A stretch of 64,000 bases of DNA from DASXRU01 sp033856235 (GTDB lineage: Bacteria > Acidobacteriota > Blastocatellia > Pyrinomonadales > Pyrinomonadaceae): the NCBI GenBank assembly GCA_033856235.1, contig JAWVFI010000007.1:1-64000 (forward strand), read 5' to 3'. The position numbers and the translations under genes are program-made. Of this stretch, positions 52,883-62,098 are shown one piece after another; position 1 is the first letter of the stretch; each line of letters opens with the position of its first letter. The notes beneath the pieces were generated by a model. It saw nothing but the letters and a program-made list of their open reading frames with translations, had not been told where the DNA came from and did not search any database.

Positions 52883-53125
52883 GTGGTTGATGTAGTGTGT
52901 GCCGTTGCCGCCGCGGCTACCATCCAAACTCCATCGATAATCAATGGCGCAGATGCGGAGGATGCGACGTGTCCTTCCTCTTCGCGTGGCCTCTGCGTCA
53001 GGAATTAGCTCGCCGGTGTATTCGGCAATCTTTTTGCGGCGCGGAAAGAATGCGGTAGCGAAGCAGCCTTTGCCGTTGATGGGCGATTTCCTGATGGTCA
53101 GGCCGGGGGTAAGTTTTGATCTCAT
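52676..53125 (-). CDS. SET-domain protein-lysine methyltransferase-like protein
   Basis: 149 residues. The SET core is complete: TPGLTIRKSPINGKGCFATAFF, THYINHSCEPNAYMT, ARRDIQPGEEITVDYE, and post-SET cysteines in CYCGAKNCRGT. The Tyr in DYE and the NHSCEPN knot are the methyltransferase signatures; SAM is the cosubstrate. Target unknown; a stand-alone SET protein with post-SET motif is uncommon but present in several bacteria. ATG 53125 was chosen. Its end is antisense to the end of a possible small gene after the kinase. Confidence 0.9.
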   Translation of the reverse strand: MRSKLTPGLTIRKSPINGKGCFATAFFPRRKKIAEYTGELIPDAEATRRGRTRRILRICAIDYRWSLDGSRGGNGTHYINHSCEPNAYMTVLYGHILFFARRDIQPGEEITVDYESTHHSDKKRCYCGAKNCRGTINKVNQKPTQTNNQ

Positions 53126-53342
53126 TTGAATTCAGCGGCTCGTCCAGTCTTCATTAATAATAACATCCGATCAGTGCCGCTCGGACGATCGCGTCACAAG
53201 ACATCCTCGAACAGCGGCTCTGCCGCGTACCAGGCACGTAACTCCTGGGGAGGCGCCCTATGAAGAATTTTTGCTAGGGCGTGTTAGCCTGCCTTCATCC
53301 TCAGGTTGAAACACTAAAGCCGGATCGCCATAATGCCCTGTC

Positions 53343-54200
53343 GTGAATAGGATCGATCTCGATGAGTTGGCCGCTAACCCCGATTTGATTTCGGGGATCT
53401 ATAACTATTGCGATCGCTGGTGTGAACGCTGCCCGTTCACTTCGCGTTGCCTGGTCTATGCGACTGAGCAAGCCGACCATGACTATGACGACCCTGAAAC
53501 GCGCGATATCAATAACGCCAGATTTTGGGAGAAGCTGGGATCGGTATTGCAACAAGCGCACGAAATGATCGCGGAGTGGGCGGCGGAAGCAGGGGTCGAT
53601 CTCGCGGAGATCGACCAGGCCGCAATCGAGGAAGAGCGCCAGCAGCGAGAAGCAGCGAAAAACGACGCGCTCGCCGTAGCAGCTCGCAACTATGCCCAAG
53701 CCACAAATGAATGGTTTGCCAGCGAGATCGTCGCTGACGTCCATGATGATCTGCGCGCAGATTCACAAACCGAAACACTGGGAGTTCCGGTGGAAGATGC
53801 GATCGAAGTAATTCGCTGGTATCAGTTCTTCATCGCGGCCAAGATAATGCGAGCCGGTCCCAGCGAATCCCAAGAGCTTAATGCCACTCCCGCTGACGAG
53901 GCAGGCGAGTTGGTATTTGAACAAAGAACGGACGAGGATCCGGAAGACCTGCAAGCTATTTTGGACGAGGCGGCTAGGCATGACTCAGACGGCTCAGCAA
54001 AAGCGGCCCTCATTGCAATCGATCGTTCGATGATTGCGTGGAGAAGCCTCTACACCTCGCTCCCGGACAAGGCCGCAACGATCATGCCGCTGGTTGCTTC
54101 TCTGGAACGACTGCGAGGTGCGACGGAAACTGCTTTCCCCGACGCGCGCGACTTCATGCGCCCAGGCTTCGATGAGACATTTTCAGAGTTCGTCAGTTAG
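53343..54200 (+). CDS. Conserved hypothetical protein with CxxC-type motif
   Basis: 285 residues from GTG 53343. The N-terminus SGIYNYCDRWCERCPFTSRCLVYA contains four cysteines in a C-x3-C-x2-C-x5-C spacing, probably a metal site. The rest is helical and acidic (EKLGSVLQQAHEMIAEWAAEAGVDLAEIDQAAIEEER). Similar proteins occur in Bacteroidota and Acidobacteriota; I know no function. It is eight bases before the DUF4097 gene, likely co-transcribed with it. Confidence 0.6.
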   Translation: MNRIDLDELAANPDLISGIYNYCDRWCERCPFTSRCLVYATEQADHDYDDPETRDINNARFWEKLGSVLQQAHEMIAEWAAEAGVDLAEIDQAAIEEERQQREAAKNDALAVAARNYAQATNEWFASEIVADVHDDLRADSQTETLGVPVEDAIEVIRWYQFFIAAKIMRAGPSESQELNATPADEAGELVFEQRTDEDPEDLQAILDEAARHDSDGSAKAALIAIDRSMIAWRSLYTSLPDKAATIMPLVASLERLRGATETAFPDARDFMRPGFDETFSEFVS

Positions 54201-54208
54201 GAAAACAT

Positions 54209-55090
54209 ATGGTGGCAACCCTAAAGACCTTCGGATTACTTCTGCTCATTCTCGGCTTCCCGGGAATTAACAGATCGCAGACAGTGCCCAAGGGCAATCC
54301 TCCCGCGCAATCACCTTCGTTGTTAAAGCGCTCGACCAGCCGGCATGAAACGCGCCGCTTCGGTTACGGTGGCACGCTCACCATCATTGGGGCCCCCACG
54401 GGTTCGATTGTGATTGAGGGATGGCAGCGCAGCGAAGTTGAGATCTCGGCCAATATGGAGTGGCAAGCGGGCACCGAACAGGATCTGGCACAACTGGCCT
54501 CGGTCAATACTTTTATGCTCGATGACGACGCCAATCATCTGCGCATCATAAGCACCGGGACCCACGACAAAGCATTCATGAAACGGGCAGCGAAAAACTT
54601 TCCCAAAAACCTGATCGGATTGCCGTGGAAAATTGATTACCGCATCAAGGTCCCGATGGCTACCGATCTGGAGATAAGTGCCGGCAATGGCCCCATCACT
54701 ATCTCGGGCGTCGAGGGCGCAATGCAAATCAGCGCGCTTGAGAGTGACACGAATCTCACGGTCACTGGTGGCAACGTTTCACTTACCGTGCTGCGTGGTT
54801 CAGTGAACTTCACGATTCCCTCGCGCGGATGGCGCGGCAGCGGCGCCGAGGTGAAGCTGGCCACTGGCACTCTGACGGTCGAACTGGCGCCGGGGTTCAA
54901 TGGTGACATCGATGCCGATTTGTTGCGCGTGGGAGCAATTGAAAACAACTATCCGGACCTCTTGCCGCGAGAGCATGCGGGCCACACCGCTCGCACTTTG
55001 AGAACGCGCGCGGGATCAGGCGGGGCCTCGCTCACTTTCACAGTCGGGGACGGAACGCTGCGGATTAAGGAAATGAAGGCGGCGCCCTGA
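54209..55090 (+). CDS. Secreted DUF4097-family beta-repeat protein (second)
   Basis: 293 residues. Signal peptide (VATLKTFGLLLLILGFPGINRSQ), then beta repeats (GGTLTIIGAPTGSIVIEGWQRSEVEISANMEW, DLEISAGNGPITISGVEGAMQISALES, VSLTVLRGSVNFTIP, GTLTVELAPGFNGDIDADLL). It matches the DUF4097 type already seen at 3230-3991, but is not next to a sigma factor. It may be an outer-surface or periplasmic protein. It follows the CxxC hypothetical gene by eight bases. Confidence 0.7.
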   Translation: MVATLKTFGLLLLILGFPGINRSQTVPKGNPPAQSPSLLKRSTSRHETRRFGYGGTLTIIGAPTGSIVIEGWQRSEVEISANMEWQAGTEQDLAQLASVNTFMLDDDANHLRIISTGTHDKAFMKRAAKNFPKNLIGLPWKIDYRIKVPMATDLEISAGNGPITISGVEGAMQISALESDTNLTVTGGNVSLTVLRGSVNFTIPSRGWRGSGAEVKLATGTLTVELAPGFNGDIDADLLRVGAIENNYPDLLPREHAGHTARTLRTRAGSGGASLTFTVGDGTLRIKEMKAAP

Positions 55091-55152
55091 CGCCAGGGAC
55101 AAATCCTGTGATACGTCGTCGTGGCCTGTTCCTTAGACAGTGAGGTTCATAG

Positions 55153-55719
55153 TTGTCAATCAAATCAGATAAATGGATACGTCGCATGGTGCAGGAACAC
55201 GCCATGATCGACCCCTTTGAACCGCATCAAGTAAAGGAAGTGGAAGGCCGGCGAGTTGTGTCCTACGGCACGTCCAGCTATGGCTACGACGTGCGTTGCG
55301 CCGATGAATTCAAATTATTCACCAATGTTTACAGCGCCATCGTAGATCCGAAGAAGTTTGATGCCAAGAGCTTCGTGGACATCAAGGGCGATCACGTCAT
55401 CATTCCGCCTAATAGCTTTGCGCTCGCTCGGACCGTGGAATACTTTCGCATCCCGCGGAGTGTCATGACAATTTGTCTGGGCAAGAGCACGTACGCGAGG
55501 TGTGGAATAATCGTCAACGTCACGCCATTTGAACCTGAGTGGGAAGGATATGTGACGCTCGAATTCTCAAACACTACCCCGATGCCCGCCAAGATTTACG
55601 CCAACGAAGGCGTAGCCCAAGTACTGTTCTTCGAAGCCGACGAGGTATGCGAAGTTTCCTACAAGGATCGCGGCGGGAAATATCAGGGCCAGCACGGCGT
55701 CACGCCTCCGAGGCTGTAG
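55153..55719 (+). CDS. dcd: dCTP deaminase
   Basis: 188 residues from TTG 55153. Motifs: SSYGYDVRCADEFKLF, IPPNSFALARTVEYFRIPR, GKSTYARCGIIVNVTPFEPEWEGYVTLEFSNT with the catalytic Glu, and AQVLFFE. It deaminates dCTP to dUTP, which the next gene (dut, 69 bases downstream) converts to dUMP for thymidylate synthesis. The proximity to dut makes the pathway explicit. Length is a little less than E. coli Dcd. Confidence 0.95.
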   Translation: MSIKSDKWIRRMVQEHAMIDPFEPHQVKEVEGRRVVSYGTSSYGYDVRCADEFKLFTNVYSAIVDPKKFDAKSFVDIKGDHVIIPPNSFALARTVEYFRIPRSVMTICLGKSTYARCGIIVNVTPFEPEWEGYVTLEFSNTTPMPAKIYANEGVAQVLFFEADEVCEVSYKDRGGKYQGQHGVTPPRL

Positions 55720-55788
55720 CCAGCCAGCCAGCGGCGCTGGTCCCATCGCCGGCAGGTCCTCGCGTTGGTCGACCAATGAATTGGCGCC

Positions 55789-56223
55789 ATGGAATCAATT
55801 ACGGAAACTCTCCTTTTCAAGAAGCTGGACCCTCGTGCCATCCTGCCGGTGCGCGGTAGTCGCGCGGCCGCGGGGCTGGATCTTTTTTCGATCGAGGCCG
55901 TTAGTCTGGAGCCGGGGCAGCGGGCGGTAGCACGCACCGGGTTGGCGGTCGCCATTCCAGAAGGTTTCTATGGGCGCCTGGCGCCGCGATCCGGTCTCGC
56001 GACGGCGAAAGGCCTGGACGTACTCGCCGGTGTTATTGACGCCGACTATCGTGGCGAGATTGGTTGTCTGCTACATAATGCGGGAGACGAAAAAATTGAG
56101 CTGATCGAGAATACAAAGATCTGCCAGTTGATTATCGAAAAAATAATCTCGCCCCGGGCGGCTTGGGCCGACGAACTCGAGTGTACGGAACGTGGCCACG
56201 CGGGCTTTGGTTCGACCAGCTGA
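55789..56223 (+). CDS. dut: dUTP diphosphatase
   Basis: 144 residues. Trimeric dUTPase motifs: GSRAAAGLDLFS (motif 1), APRSGLATAKGLDV (motif 2), AGVIDADYRGEIGCLLHN (motif 3), AQ-type IKICQLIIEKI and C-terminal ERGHAGFGSTS (motif 5). It hydrolyses dUTP to dUMP and prevents uracil incorporation into DNA. Its substrate is made by dcd immediately upstream. ATG 55789 was chosen. Confidence 0.96.
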   Translation: MESITETLLFKKLDPRAILPVRGSRAAAGLDLFSIEAVSLEPGQRAVARTGLAVAIPEGFYGRLAPRSGLATAKGLDVLAGVIDADYRGEIGCLLHNAGDEKIELIENTKICQLIIEKIISPRAAWADELECTERGHAGFGSTS

Positions 56224-56330
56224 GGCGGTTAAGGTACCGCAGCCGTGGTTTCGGATTCAGAAATCCTGGCTGGGTGACTTTTTGTCACGTAAGACAATTC
56301 TTTCTAAGCAGGATTATTGGGGGCTAATCA

Positions 56331-58019
56331 GTGACCGTAAAAAACTCGCCTCGCGAAACGCTGCGCACGCTACAGGCGTTGGCGCTGCTCTTGGTCCTGT
56401 TAACGGTCTCTTCGGGTTTGGGCCGGCCGCCACAGGGCACGGCTCCAGCACCGGCAACTACCCTCTCGGCAGCCGAACGCGAACTGGCTGATAGTGTCAA
56501 AGGCGAAACGATACGCGAGGCGGTCACAGCGCTGTCTGCCGACGACATGCTCGGCCGCGGCACTGCCCAGCCGGGCGGCGATAAGGCCGCCAACTATCTC
56601 GCCGATCGCTTTGCTAAGCTGGGCCTTAAACCGCTGGGCAGCAAATCGACCTATCTCCAACCAATCAAATTTCGCGACTTTGAGTTTCTGCCGGAAACCA
56701 GTTTTAAGATTGGTAATGACTCGCTAACTTTAGGTACTGACTTCGTGGTTGCGCCGCCTTACAGCGGTGACAAGAGCGCCGGCGGCAATATGGTTTTCGT
56801 CGCCTACGGCCTTACTTCAAAGAATCCTAAACGCGACGACCTGGCCGGAGTGGAGTTCAGAGACAAAGTGGTCGTGATGATGGAAGGACCACCCCGGCTG
56901 GTAAGCAAGTCCGATTGGAAGAAGGCCAAAGCGGAGAGAGGTATTGTCACCTACCTCGTGTCACAGGGTGTGGCCGGAATCATCATTATCGGCCATGGCC
57001 GCGAGGAACATCCTTATTCTGAGATAGCCACCTATCTGACTCGCCGCCAAGTGGAGCCCGCTGACGATGCAGAGCTGCCGTCGTTTCTGCCTCCCTTTCT
57101 CATGGTGGCTGACAAGGCCGCTGACAAACTGTTTGCTAACTCTGGGGTGACCCGAACCCAAGCCCTGGCCAAAGCAGAGCAAGAGGGCTTTGCGGCGATC
57201 GATCTGAAACAAAGCGCAAAGATAACCGTGCGTTTGAAGAAAGGTAAGGGCGTCGGAAATAACGTGATCGGCGTGCTCGAAGGCTCGGACCCAGTGTTGA
57301 AAGCGGAGGCGGTTGTTTACTCGGCGCACTATGATGCGTACGGCGTTTCCACTGACAATCGCATTTATCACGGCGCTGCCGACAATGGTTTGGGAGTGGG
57401 AGAGATGCTGGCCATCGCGGAAGCGTTTTCAAAGTCGGCAACGAAGCCGCGGCGATCAATTGTCTTTATGGCGGTGACGGGCGAGGAGTACGGCGGACAC
57501 GGCTCAGATTATTGGGTGCACAACCCCACCTGGAAGATTAAGCAAGTCGCAGCCGATCTGAATTTCGATGGCATGGGCACGGAAGTCTATGGCCCCGTCA
57601 AGGTGTTGGTGGGTTTTGGCGCGGAACACTCCAACCTGGGAACGGTCATGAATGACGTTGCGGCCGCGCTGAGTTTGAAAGTGATTCCCGATCCGATGCC
57701 CGACGAAAATGCGTTCTACCGATCCGACCACTACTTTTTTGTAAAGAAAGGCATTCCCGGGCTGATGATCCTGGGTGCGCCTGAGGGAGAAACTAAAGCC
57801 TGGACCGAGCGGATGAAGCAGTGGGAAAAAACCGACTATCACCAGCCGTCAGATACAATTCGTCCGGACTGGAACTGGGAGGGACCGCGAACGCTCGCGA
57901 TGCTGGGCGTCGTGATGGGTTTGCGCGTAGCTAATAGCGAACAGATGCCGGCCTGGCTGGCGACGTCGCCGTTCAACCGTGAACGCGGCACAAACGAGCC
58001 GGCGCCACCCGAACCGTGA
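56331..58019 (+). CDS. Secreted M28-family metallopeptidase with PA domain
   Basis: 562 residues from GTG 56331. Signal segment LRTLQALALLLVLLTVSSGLG, a PA-like insertion about residues 145-270 (GGNMVFVAYGLTSKN...VAGIIIIGHG), and the di-zinc peptidase core: VYSAHYDAYG, GAADNGLGVGEML, MAVTGEEYGGHGS, LNFDGMG and YRSDHYFFVKKGIP. It is an aminopeptidase-type enzyme acting outside the cytoplasm. It precedes a small secreted hypothetical gene by 22 bases. All expected metal ligands are present. Confidence 0.9.
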   Translation: MTVKNSPRETLRTLQALALLLVLLTVSSGLGRPPQGTAPAPATTLSAAERELADSVKGETIREAVTALSADDMLGRGTAQPGGDKAANYLADRFAKLGLKPLGSKSTYLQPIKFRDFEFLPETSFKIGNDSLTLGTDFVVAPPYSGDKSAGGNMVFVAYGLTSKNPKRDDLAGVEFRDKVVVMMEGPPRLVSKSDWKKAKAERGIVTYLVSQGVAGIIIIGHGREEHPYSEIATYLTRRQVEPADDAELPSFLPPFLMVADKAADKLFANSGVTRTQALAKAEQEGFAAIDLKQSAKITVRLKKGKGVGNNVIGVLEGSDPVLKAEAVVYSAHYDAYGVSTDNRIYHGAADNGLGVGEMLAIAEAFSKSATKPRRSIVFMAVTGEEYGGHGSDYWVHNPTWKIKQVAADLNFDGMGTEVYGPVKVLVGFGAEHSNLGTVMNDVAAALSLKVIPDPMPDENAFYRSDHYFFVKKGIPGLMILGAPEGETKAWTERMKQWEKTDYHQPSDTIRPDWNWEGPRTLAMLGVVMGLRVANSEQMPAWLATSPFNRERGTNEPAPPEP

Positions 58020-58041
58020 TTAGCCCGAAGAGCGAGCACCT

Positions 58042-58434
58042 ATGAAACTGAGAAACCAACTTCTGACCGGCCTGATCGTGACATTAGCGCTCGGCGCTCA
58101 GTTCGGAATAGTGGGACAGAGCCGGCTGGCCAAAAGAGATCCGGCTTTCAATGCGTTCTGGCTCAAGTTCAAAGCGGCGGTGGCGCGCAACGACAAGGCG
58201 AAGGTGGCTGATATGACGAAGCTTCCCTTCATGATCGGAGGCGAGGATCATGATCGCGCCGCGTTCCTCAAAGAGTACCCTTCGCTTTTCGATCGGCGCA
58301 CGCGACGTTGCTTTGCGCGGGAGCAGCCCTCGACGGAGGGCGATTACTACGAGATTTTTTGCGACGAAACCATATTTCTGTTTGGCAAGGTTGACGGTGT
58401 TTGGAAATTTGTCGAGATTGGCGTGAACGATTAG
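58042..58434 (+). CDS. Small secreted hypothetical protein
   Basis: 130 residues. Signal peptide MKLRNQLLTGLIVTLALGAQFGIVG; the mature part (DPAFNAFWLKFKAAVARNDKAKVADMTKLPFMIG... YYEIFCDETIFLFGKVDGVWKFVEIGVND) resembles small SnoaL/NTF2-like folds in secreted proteins with conserved F/W and GxWKFVE ending. 22 bases after the M28 gene, likely in the same transcript. Function unknown. Confidence 0.55.
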   Translation: MKLRNQLLTGLIVTLALGAQFGIVGQSRLAKRDPAFNAFWLKFKAAVARNDKAKVADMTKLPFMIGGEDHDRAAFLKEYPSLFDRRTRRCFAREQPSTEGDYYEIFCDETIFLFGKVDGVWKFVEIGVND

Positions 58435-58459
58435 CCGCAACAACCCGCGGCCCCAAACA

Positions 58460-59371
58460 ATGACTACGAATTCATGGCCCATACTAGTGCTCGAGGAGTG
58501 GCAGGACACGCTTGCGACGGTGCACATGTGGACGCAGGTCGTCGGGAAGATCCGGCTGGCGCAAACTCCGCTCGTTAACCACTGGTGGAACGTGCCGCTA
58601 TATGTCTCAGCACGCGGCCTGAATACGTCCGCGATGCCCTACGGCGATCGGATCTTCGAGATGGAGTTCGACTTTATCGATCACCGCCTGCGAATTGAAT
58701 GCAGCGATGGCGCTCTGAAAACTCTGGCGCTACGTCCGCAATCGGTCGCGGCGTTTTATGGCGAGGTCATGACGGCGATGCATGAACTGGGTCTGGATGT
58801 GAAGATCTGGACCATGCCGGTGGAAGTTCCGAATCCTATTCGCTTTGAGGATGACGTGACGCACGCTTCCTATGATGCGGAATACGTTAACCGTTTTTGG
58901 CGGGCCCTGGTGAACATCGACGAGGTGTTTAAGGATTTCCGGTCGCGTTTCATCGGCAAGGTCAGCCCGGTGCATTTTTGGTGGGGCAGTTTCGATCACG
59001 CCGTCACGCGCTTCTCCGGGCGTCCGGCGCCGAAGCGCGAAGGCGCCGACCTCATCACGCGGGAAGCGTATTCTCATGAAGCGATCAGTCACGGCTTTTG
59101 GCCGGGAGGCAACGGCGTGCAGGCGGCGTTTTATTCCTACACCGCGCCGGAGCCTGCTGGCCTGCCACAGTCGAACGTTCTTCCGGAACAGGCATTCTAC
59201 AGTCAGGATATGAAAGAGTTTCTGCTGCCCTACGATGCCGTGCGAAGCGCCTCTTCACCGGAAACTGCGCTGATGGAGTTTTGCCAGAGTACCTATGACG
59301 CGGGCGCCAATTTAGCAAAGTGGGACCGCCCGGCGTTGGAACGGACGATGGCGGCTACCCAACAGTCCTGA
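58460..59371 (+). CDS. DUF5996-family protein
   Basis: 303 residues, ATG 58460. The start WPILVLEEWQDTLATVHMWTQVVGKIRLAQTPLVNHWWNVPLYVSARGL and FDFIDHRLRIE are characteristic of DUF5996; later VHFWWGSFDHAVTRFSGRPAP and EAYSHEAISHGFWPGG. No enzymatic role is established; conserved Trp and His suggest ligand binding. No signal peptide, so it is cytosolic. It lies after the secreted hypothetical gene. Confidence 0.85.
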   Translation: MTTNSWPILVLEEWQDTLATVHMWTQVVGKIRLAQTPLVNHWWNVPLYVSARGLNTSAMPYGDRIFEMEFDFIDHRLRIECSDGALKTLALRPQSVAAFYGEVMTAMHELGLDVKIWTMPVEVPNPIRFEDDVTHASYDAEYVNRFWRALVNIDEVFKDFRSRFIGKVSPVHFWWGSFDHAVTRFSGRPAPKREGADLITREAYSHEAISHGFWPGGNGVQAAFYSYTAPEPAGLPQSNVLPEQAFYSQDMKEFLLPYDAVRSASSPETALMEFCQSTYDAGANLAKWDRPALERTMAATQQS

Positions 59372-59478
59372 ATCTGAGACTTCTGCAGCCATCGAATTCC
59401 TTCTGCCCCTCCTGTTTTTTAGTCCTCGCACGCACTTCAGGCGAACTACCCCAGGTGAGATCTCGTTAACTAAGGGTA

Positions 59479-60186
59479 ATGACACCTGACGGTAGGATTT
59501 CACTTACGGGCGAGCAGCGGCCTCTTTGGTGGCGGAGGCGAATTAGTGTGAAGAAACTGATGCTCGCGTCTCCTGTTCTCCTGCTACTTATGCTCGTCAG
59601 TCATGCATTGCTCATCTCAGTTGGCGGTAGGATCTCTGACACACTCGTGATGTATATCCGGGTGGCGCGGCTCTCGGCCCAGGCGCCTGACCGGAATCTT
59701 TCGATGCCGGTGCAGGGCGTCGCCAGGAAACAAGTCGCGAATACCTGGCATGCAGCCCGTGGAGATCGGAAGCATGAGGGGCAGGACATTTTCGCGCCGC
59801 GCGGCACCCCGGTTCTCTCGGCTACCGAGGGCTACATTGTGAACATCGGTGAGAACAATTTGGGAGGGCAGACAGTCTCAGTCATCGGAGCCGGAGGCCG
59901 GACCTACTACTACGCTCACTTGGATTCCTATGCGCCGAACATTTCGGTGGGCGACCAGGTTGATCGGGAGACAGTGCTGGGCTATGTCGGCACCACGGGC
60001 AATGCCAGCGGCACCCCGCCGCATCTTCACTTCGGAGTTTATACGGCGAGCGGAGCGATGAATCCGTTGCCATTGCTCGCCGACCGGCCTGAAGCACCAG
60101 GCGACAACCGCGTGGCTGGAACAACTCCGCGAACGAAACCTCTCAACAAACAAGTGCGCAACCGATTAGTTCAGACCGGATCCTAA
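59479..60186 (+). CDS. Membrane-anchored M23 peptidase (second)
   Basis: 235 residues. One membrane helix near residues 27-48 (LMLASPVLLLLMLVSHALLIS), then an M23/LytM domain: KHEGQDIFAPRGTPVLSA, TVSVIGAGGRTYYYAHLDSYA, and TPPHLHFGVYTASG. The first zinc ligand His is in KHEGQD, the others in HLHFG. Shorter than the coiled-coil M23 protein at 44115. Position just before the bactofilin genes fits the known link between bactofilins and M23 peptidases in cell-shape control. Confidence 0.88.
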   Translation: MTPDGRISLTGEQRPLWWRRRISVKKLMLASPVLLLLMLVSHALLISVGGRISDTLVMYIRVARLSAQAPDRNLSMPVQGVARKQVANTWHAARGDRKHEGQDIFAPRGTPVLSATEGYIVNIGENNLGGQTVSVIGAGGRTYYYAHLDSYAPNISVGDQVDRETVLGYVGTTGNASGTPPHLHFGVYTASGAMNPLPLLADRPEAPGDNRVAGTTPRTKPLNKQVRNRLVQTGS

Positions 60187-60517
60187 CGAACCAAGTGTAG
60201 GGGCGGCACTCCGTGGCCGCCTCCTTCGTTTCCCCCATGTCCAGGAACCGACGAAAGAGGGTGACCACGGAGGGCCTCACCTGCATTCTTCCCCCAACTC
60301 GGCGGGCGGTAGCCCGCCGCTAAACGGTAGACACCGGCCCGTCGTGGGCCAAAAAACGCTTGTGAACGGTGCGCGCCTGTGTTACCTTCCGCCCCCTCAA
60401 GGGTGGTTACTTGCACTTCGACTCGTCTGATCCCGTAGTCAGCCCGAGTTTTCCAATCCAAAAATCTGCGCTCGTCCAATTCGAGAAGCAGCTATAAGTT
60501 TCAGCGGAGAACAGACG
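60187..60517. repeat. Intergenic region with second-type REP-like pair and hairpin
   Basis: No gene. GTAGGGGCGG...-type arms at 60199-60224 and 60257-60282 are inverted copies (19 of 26 bases), each centred on CTCCGTGG. A third hairpin pairs GGCGGGC (60301-60307) with GCCCGCC (60312-60318). Downstream bases to 60517 should hold the bactofilin promoter, which was not assigned. Confidence 0.6.
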
Positions 60518-61168
60518 ATGCTCCCGGCCAAACCATCTCTAAAGGAAGAGTTCACCAGCAAAAAAGGGGCTGAAAACGCCGGCCTGGCAGTGGCTCGGCA
60601 GCGGAGTCCCGTCGAACGCGGAGCGGAAGGGGCTGGCTCAATGAAGCCGAATCCCGATTTGAATCGCGCGGCCAGAGCCACTGCGACAGCCAAAAAAGAA
60701 AAGACATTTGCCAATTTCCAGACCCGCGCGCCCGTCATTATCGGCGAGGCGACCTATACGGGGATGATGCCCGTCGATGGCGTATTGTTGGGCCAGCTCG
60801 GAGCTCAGGGCGGCACTCTGGGTCTCAGACAGCGCACCAGAACTAACTTGCTCGGAACTGGACCAGAGCTTAACGGCGAGTTGATCTTCAAAGACATGCT
60901 GCGCGTTAACGGCCACATTGCCGGACAGGTCTGTTCCCAGACGGGAACCCTGATTATCGATTCCATGGCCCGCGTGGATGCGAATGTGGAAGTGGCGGTC
61001 GCCGTCATCGGGGGCACGGTTAATGGGGACATCGTCGCCCACCAGAGGGTGGAACTCGGCCCCGCAGCCCGCATCCACGGCAACATCTGGACGCAGTCAA
61101 TCGCTATTCAGCCCGGCGCTATTTTCGAAGGAGTCTGCCGCATGCTGCACGAAAAGGCCGACGAATAG
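60518..61168 (+). CDS. Bactofilin 1
   Basis: 216 residues. A disordered N-terminus of about 70 residues is followed by the beta-helix bactofilin domain: LNGELIFKDMLRVNGHIAGQVCSQTGTLIIDSMARVDANVEVAVAVIGGTVNGDIVAHQRVELGPAARIHGNIWTQSIAI. Before it, VIIGEATYTGMMPVDGVLLGQLGAQGGTL looks like an extra partial copy of the same repeat. Bactofilins polymerise into non-polar filaments that position wall enzymes. First of three tandem genes. Confidence 0.9.
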   Translation: MLPAKPSLKEEFTSKKGAENAGLAVARQRSPVERGAEGAGSMKPNPDLNRAARATATAKKEKTFANFQTRAPVIIGEATYTGMMPVDGVLLGQLGAQGGTLGLRQRTRTNLLGTGPELNGELIFKDMLRVNGHIAGQVCSQTGTLIIDSMARVDANVEVAVAVIGGTVNGDIVAHQRVELGPAARIHGNIWTQSIAIQPGAIFEGVCRMLHEKADE

Positions 61169-61258
61169 TTTCGCTCTGCACAACAATCTGCTTCGATGTA
61201 CTGACTCGAAAGACAAGCCGACTACCGAGAAGTAACCAACTTGCAAGTTCGGGAGAAA

Positions 61259-61885
61259 ATGGAAACGGTCGAGGCTTCAGATATCAGCGCGCCATTTGAG
61301 TCATGGCTTAACAGCCTCACGGCTGAGGGGATGTCCCTGGAGGGACAACTCCCTGTCGAAACGGAAGTGCCAATCCCCGAATTGATGCCGAGGCGCGATG
61401 AAACCCCGCTGCCGTCGGTCACTCAAGCGGAACCGGCGATCGGTTTTGAACTGAAGTTCAAGGGCACCCTGCATATTGAAGGGTATTTCACCGGGAAGGT
61501 GCGGTCGGAACACGGAACCCTGGTTCTGGACGAAGGCGGCGAAATTAATACGGATATCGCCGTGGGCATCGCGCAAATCAATGGCACCGTCGTCGGAAAC
61601 ATTGATGCACGGTACCGGATTGAATTAGGAAGCGCGGCCCGCGTTATCGGAGACTTGCATACCACGGCCTTGATCATCATGCCCGGAGCCATTTTTGAAG
61701 GGAGATGCTTCTTCCATGAACCGTTGGAAAAAGCTGGCGTGAATCAAAATGGCCACCGGCGGCGAGACCTGGCTAGCCAGGGAAACGTTGAGTCTTCGGG
61801 CCCGGACTACATGCGGGCGCGCCGGGGAAAGGCCAACGGCACAAAGGCACGCGCGGCGCGTAAACCTGATTGGCGCCGTTCCTAA
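61259..61885 (+). CDS. Bactofilin 2
   Basis: ATG 61259 preceded by GGGAG; a TTG at 61241 is in frame. 208 residues. Core: LKFKGTLHIEGYFTGKVRSEHGTLVLDEGGEINTDIAVGIAQINGTVVGNIDARYRIELGSAARVIGDLHTTALIIMPGAIFEGRCFF. It has a shorter domain than the others and a basic tail (RRGKANGTKARAARKPDWRR). Diverged from the flanking copies, suggesting different partners or localisation. Middle of three tandem bactofilin genes. Confidence 0.9.
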   Translation: METVEASDISAPFESWLNSLTAEGMSLEGQLPVETEVPIPELMPRRDETPLPSVTQAEPAIGFELKFKGTLHIEGYFTGKVRSEHGTLVLDEGGEINTDIAVGIAQINGTVVGNIDARYRIELGSAARVIGDLHTTALIIMPGAIFEGRCFFHEPLEKAGVNQNGHRRRDLASQGNVESSGPDYMRARRGKANGTKARAARKPDWRRS

Positions 61886-62098
61886 CCGCTAACATTCTAG
61901 TTTGATTGCAATGCTGGACAGCATTGCGGGGTTTGTTTATTATTCCTCCCCCACCGAGAGGGGGAGACCACCAAAGGCCGGCCAATGCGGGCGGCCATCA
62001 GCCAAATCGAAAACTGATCGCGTGTTGTTTGTTGCTTCAAAAGCCTGCTGGCATTTGTGACTCTGACGTCTCGCGACTATCACTGATGGAGGTTAGAT

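Noticed and set aside
53301..53744. 147-codon minus-strand frame opposite the CxxC hypothetical gene
   Set aside because: The plus-strand frame has a conserved cysteine motif and leads into the next gene; the minus frame has no features.
60638..61078. 146-codon minus-strand frame opposite bactofilin 1
   Set aside because: Shadow of the repeated bactofilin codons.
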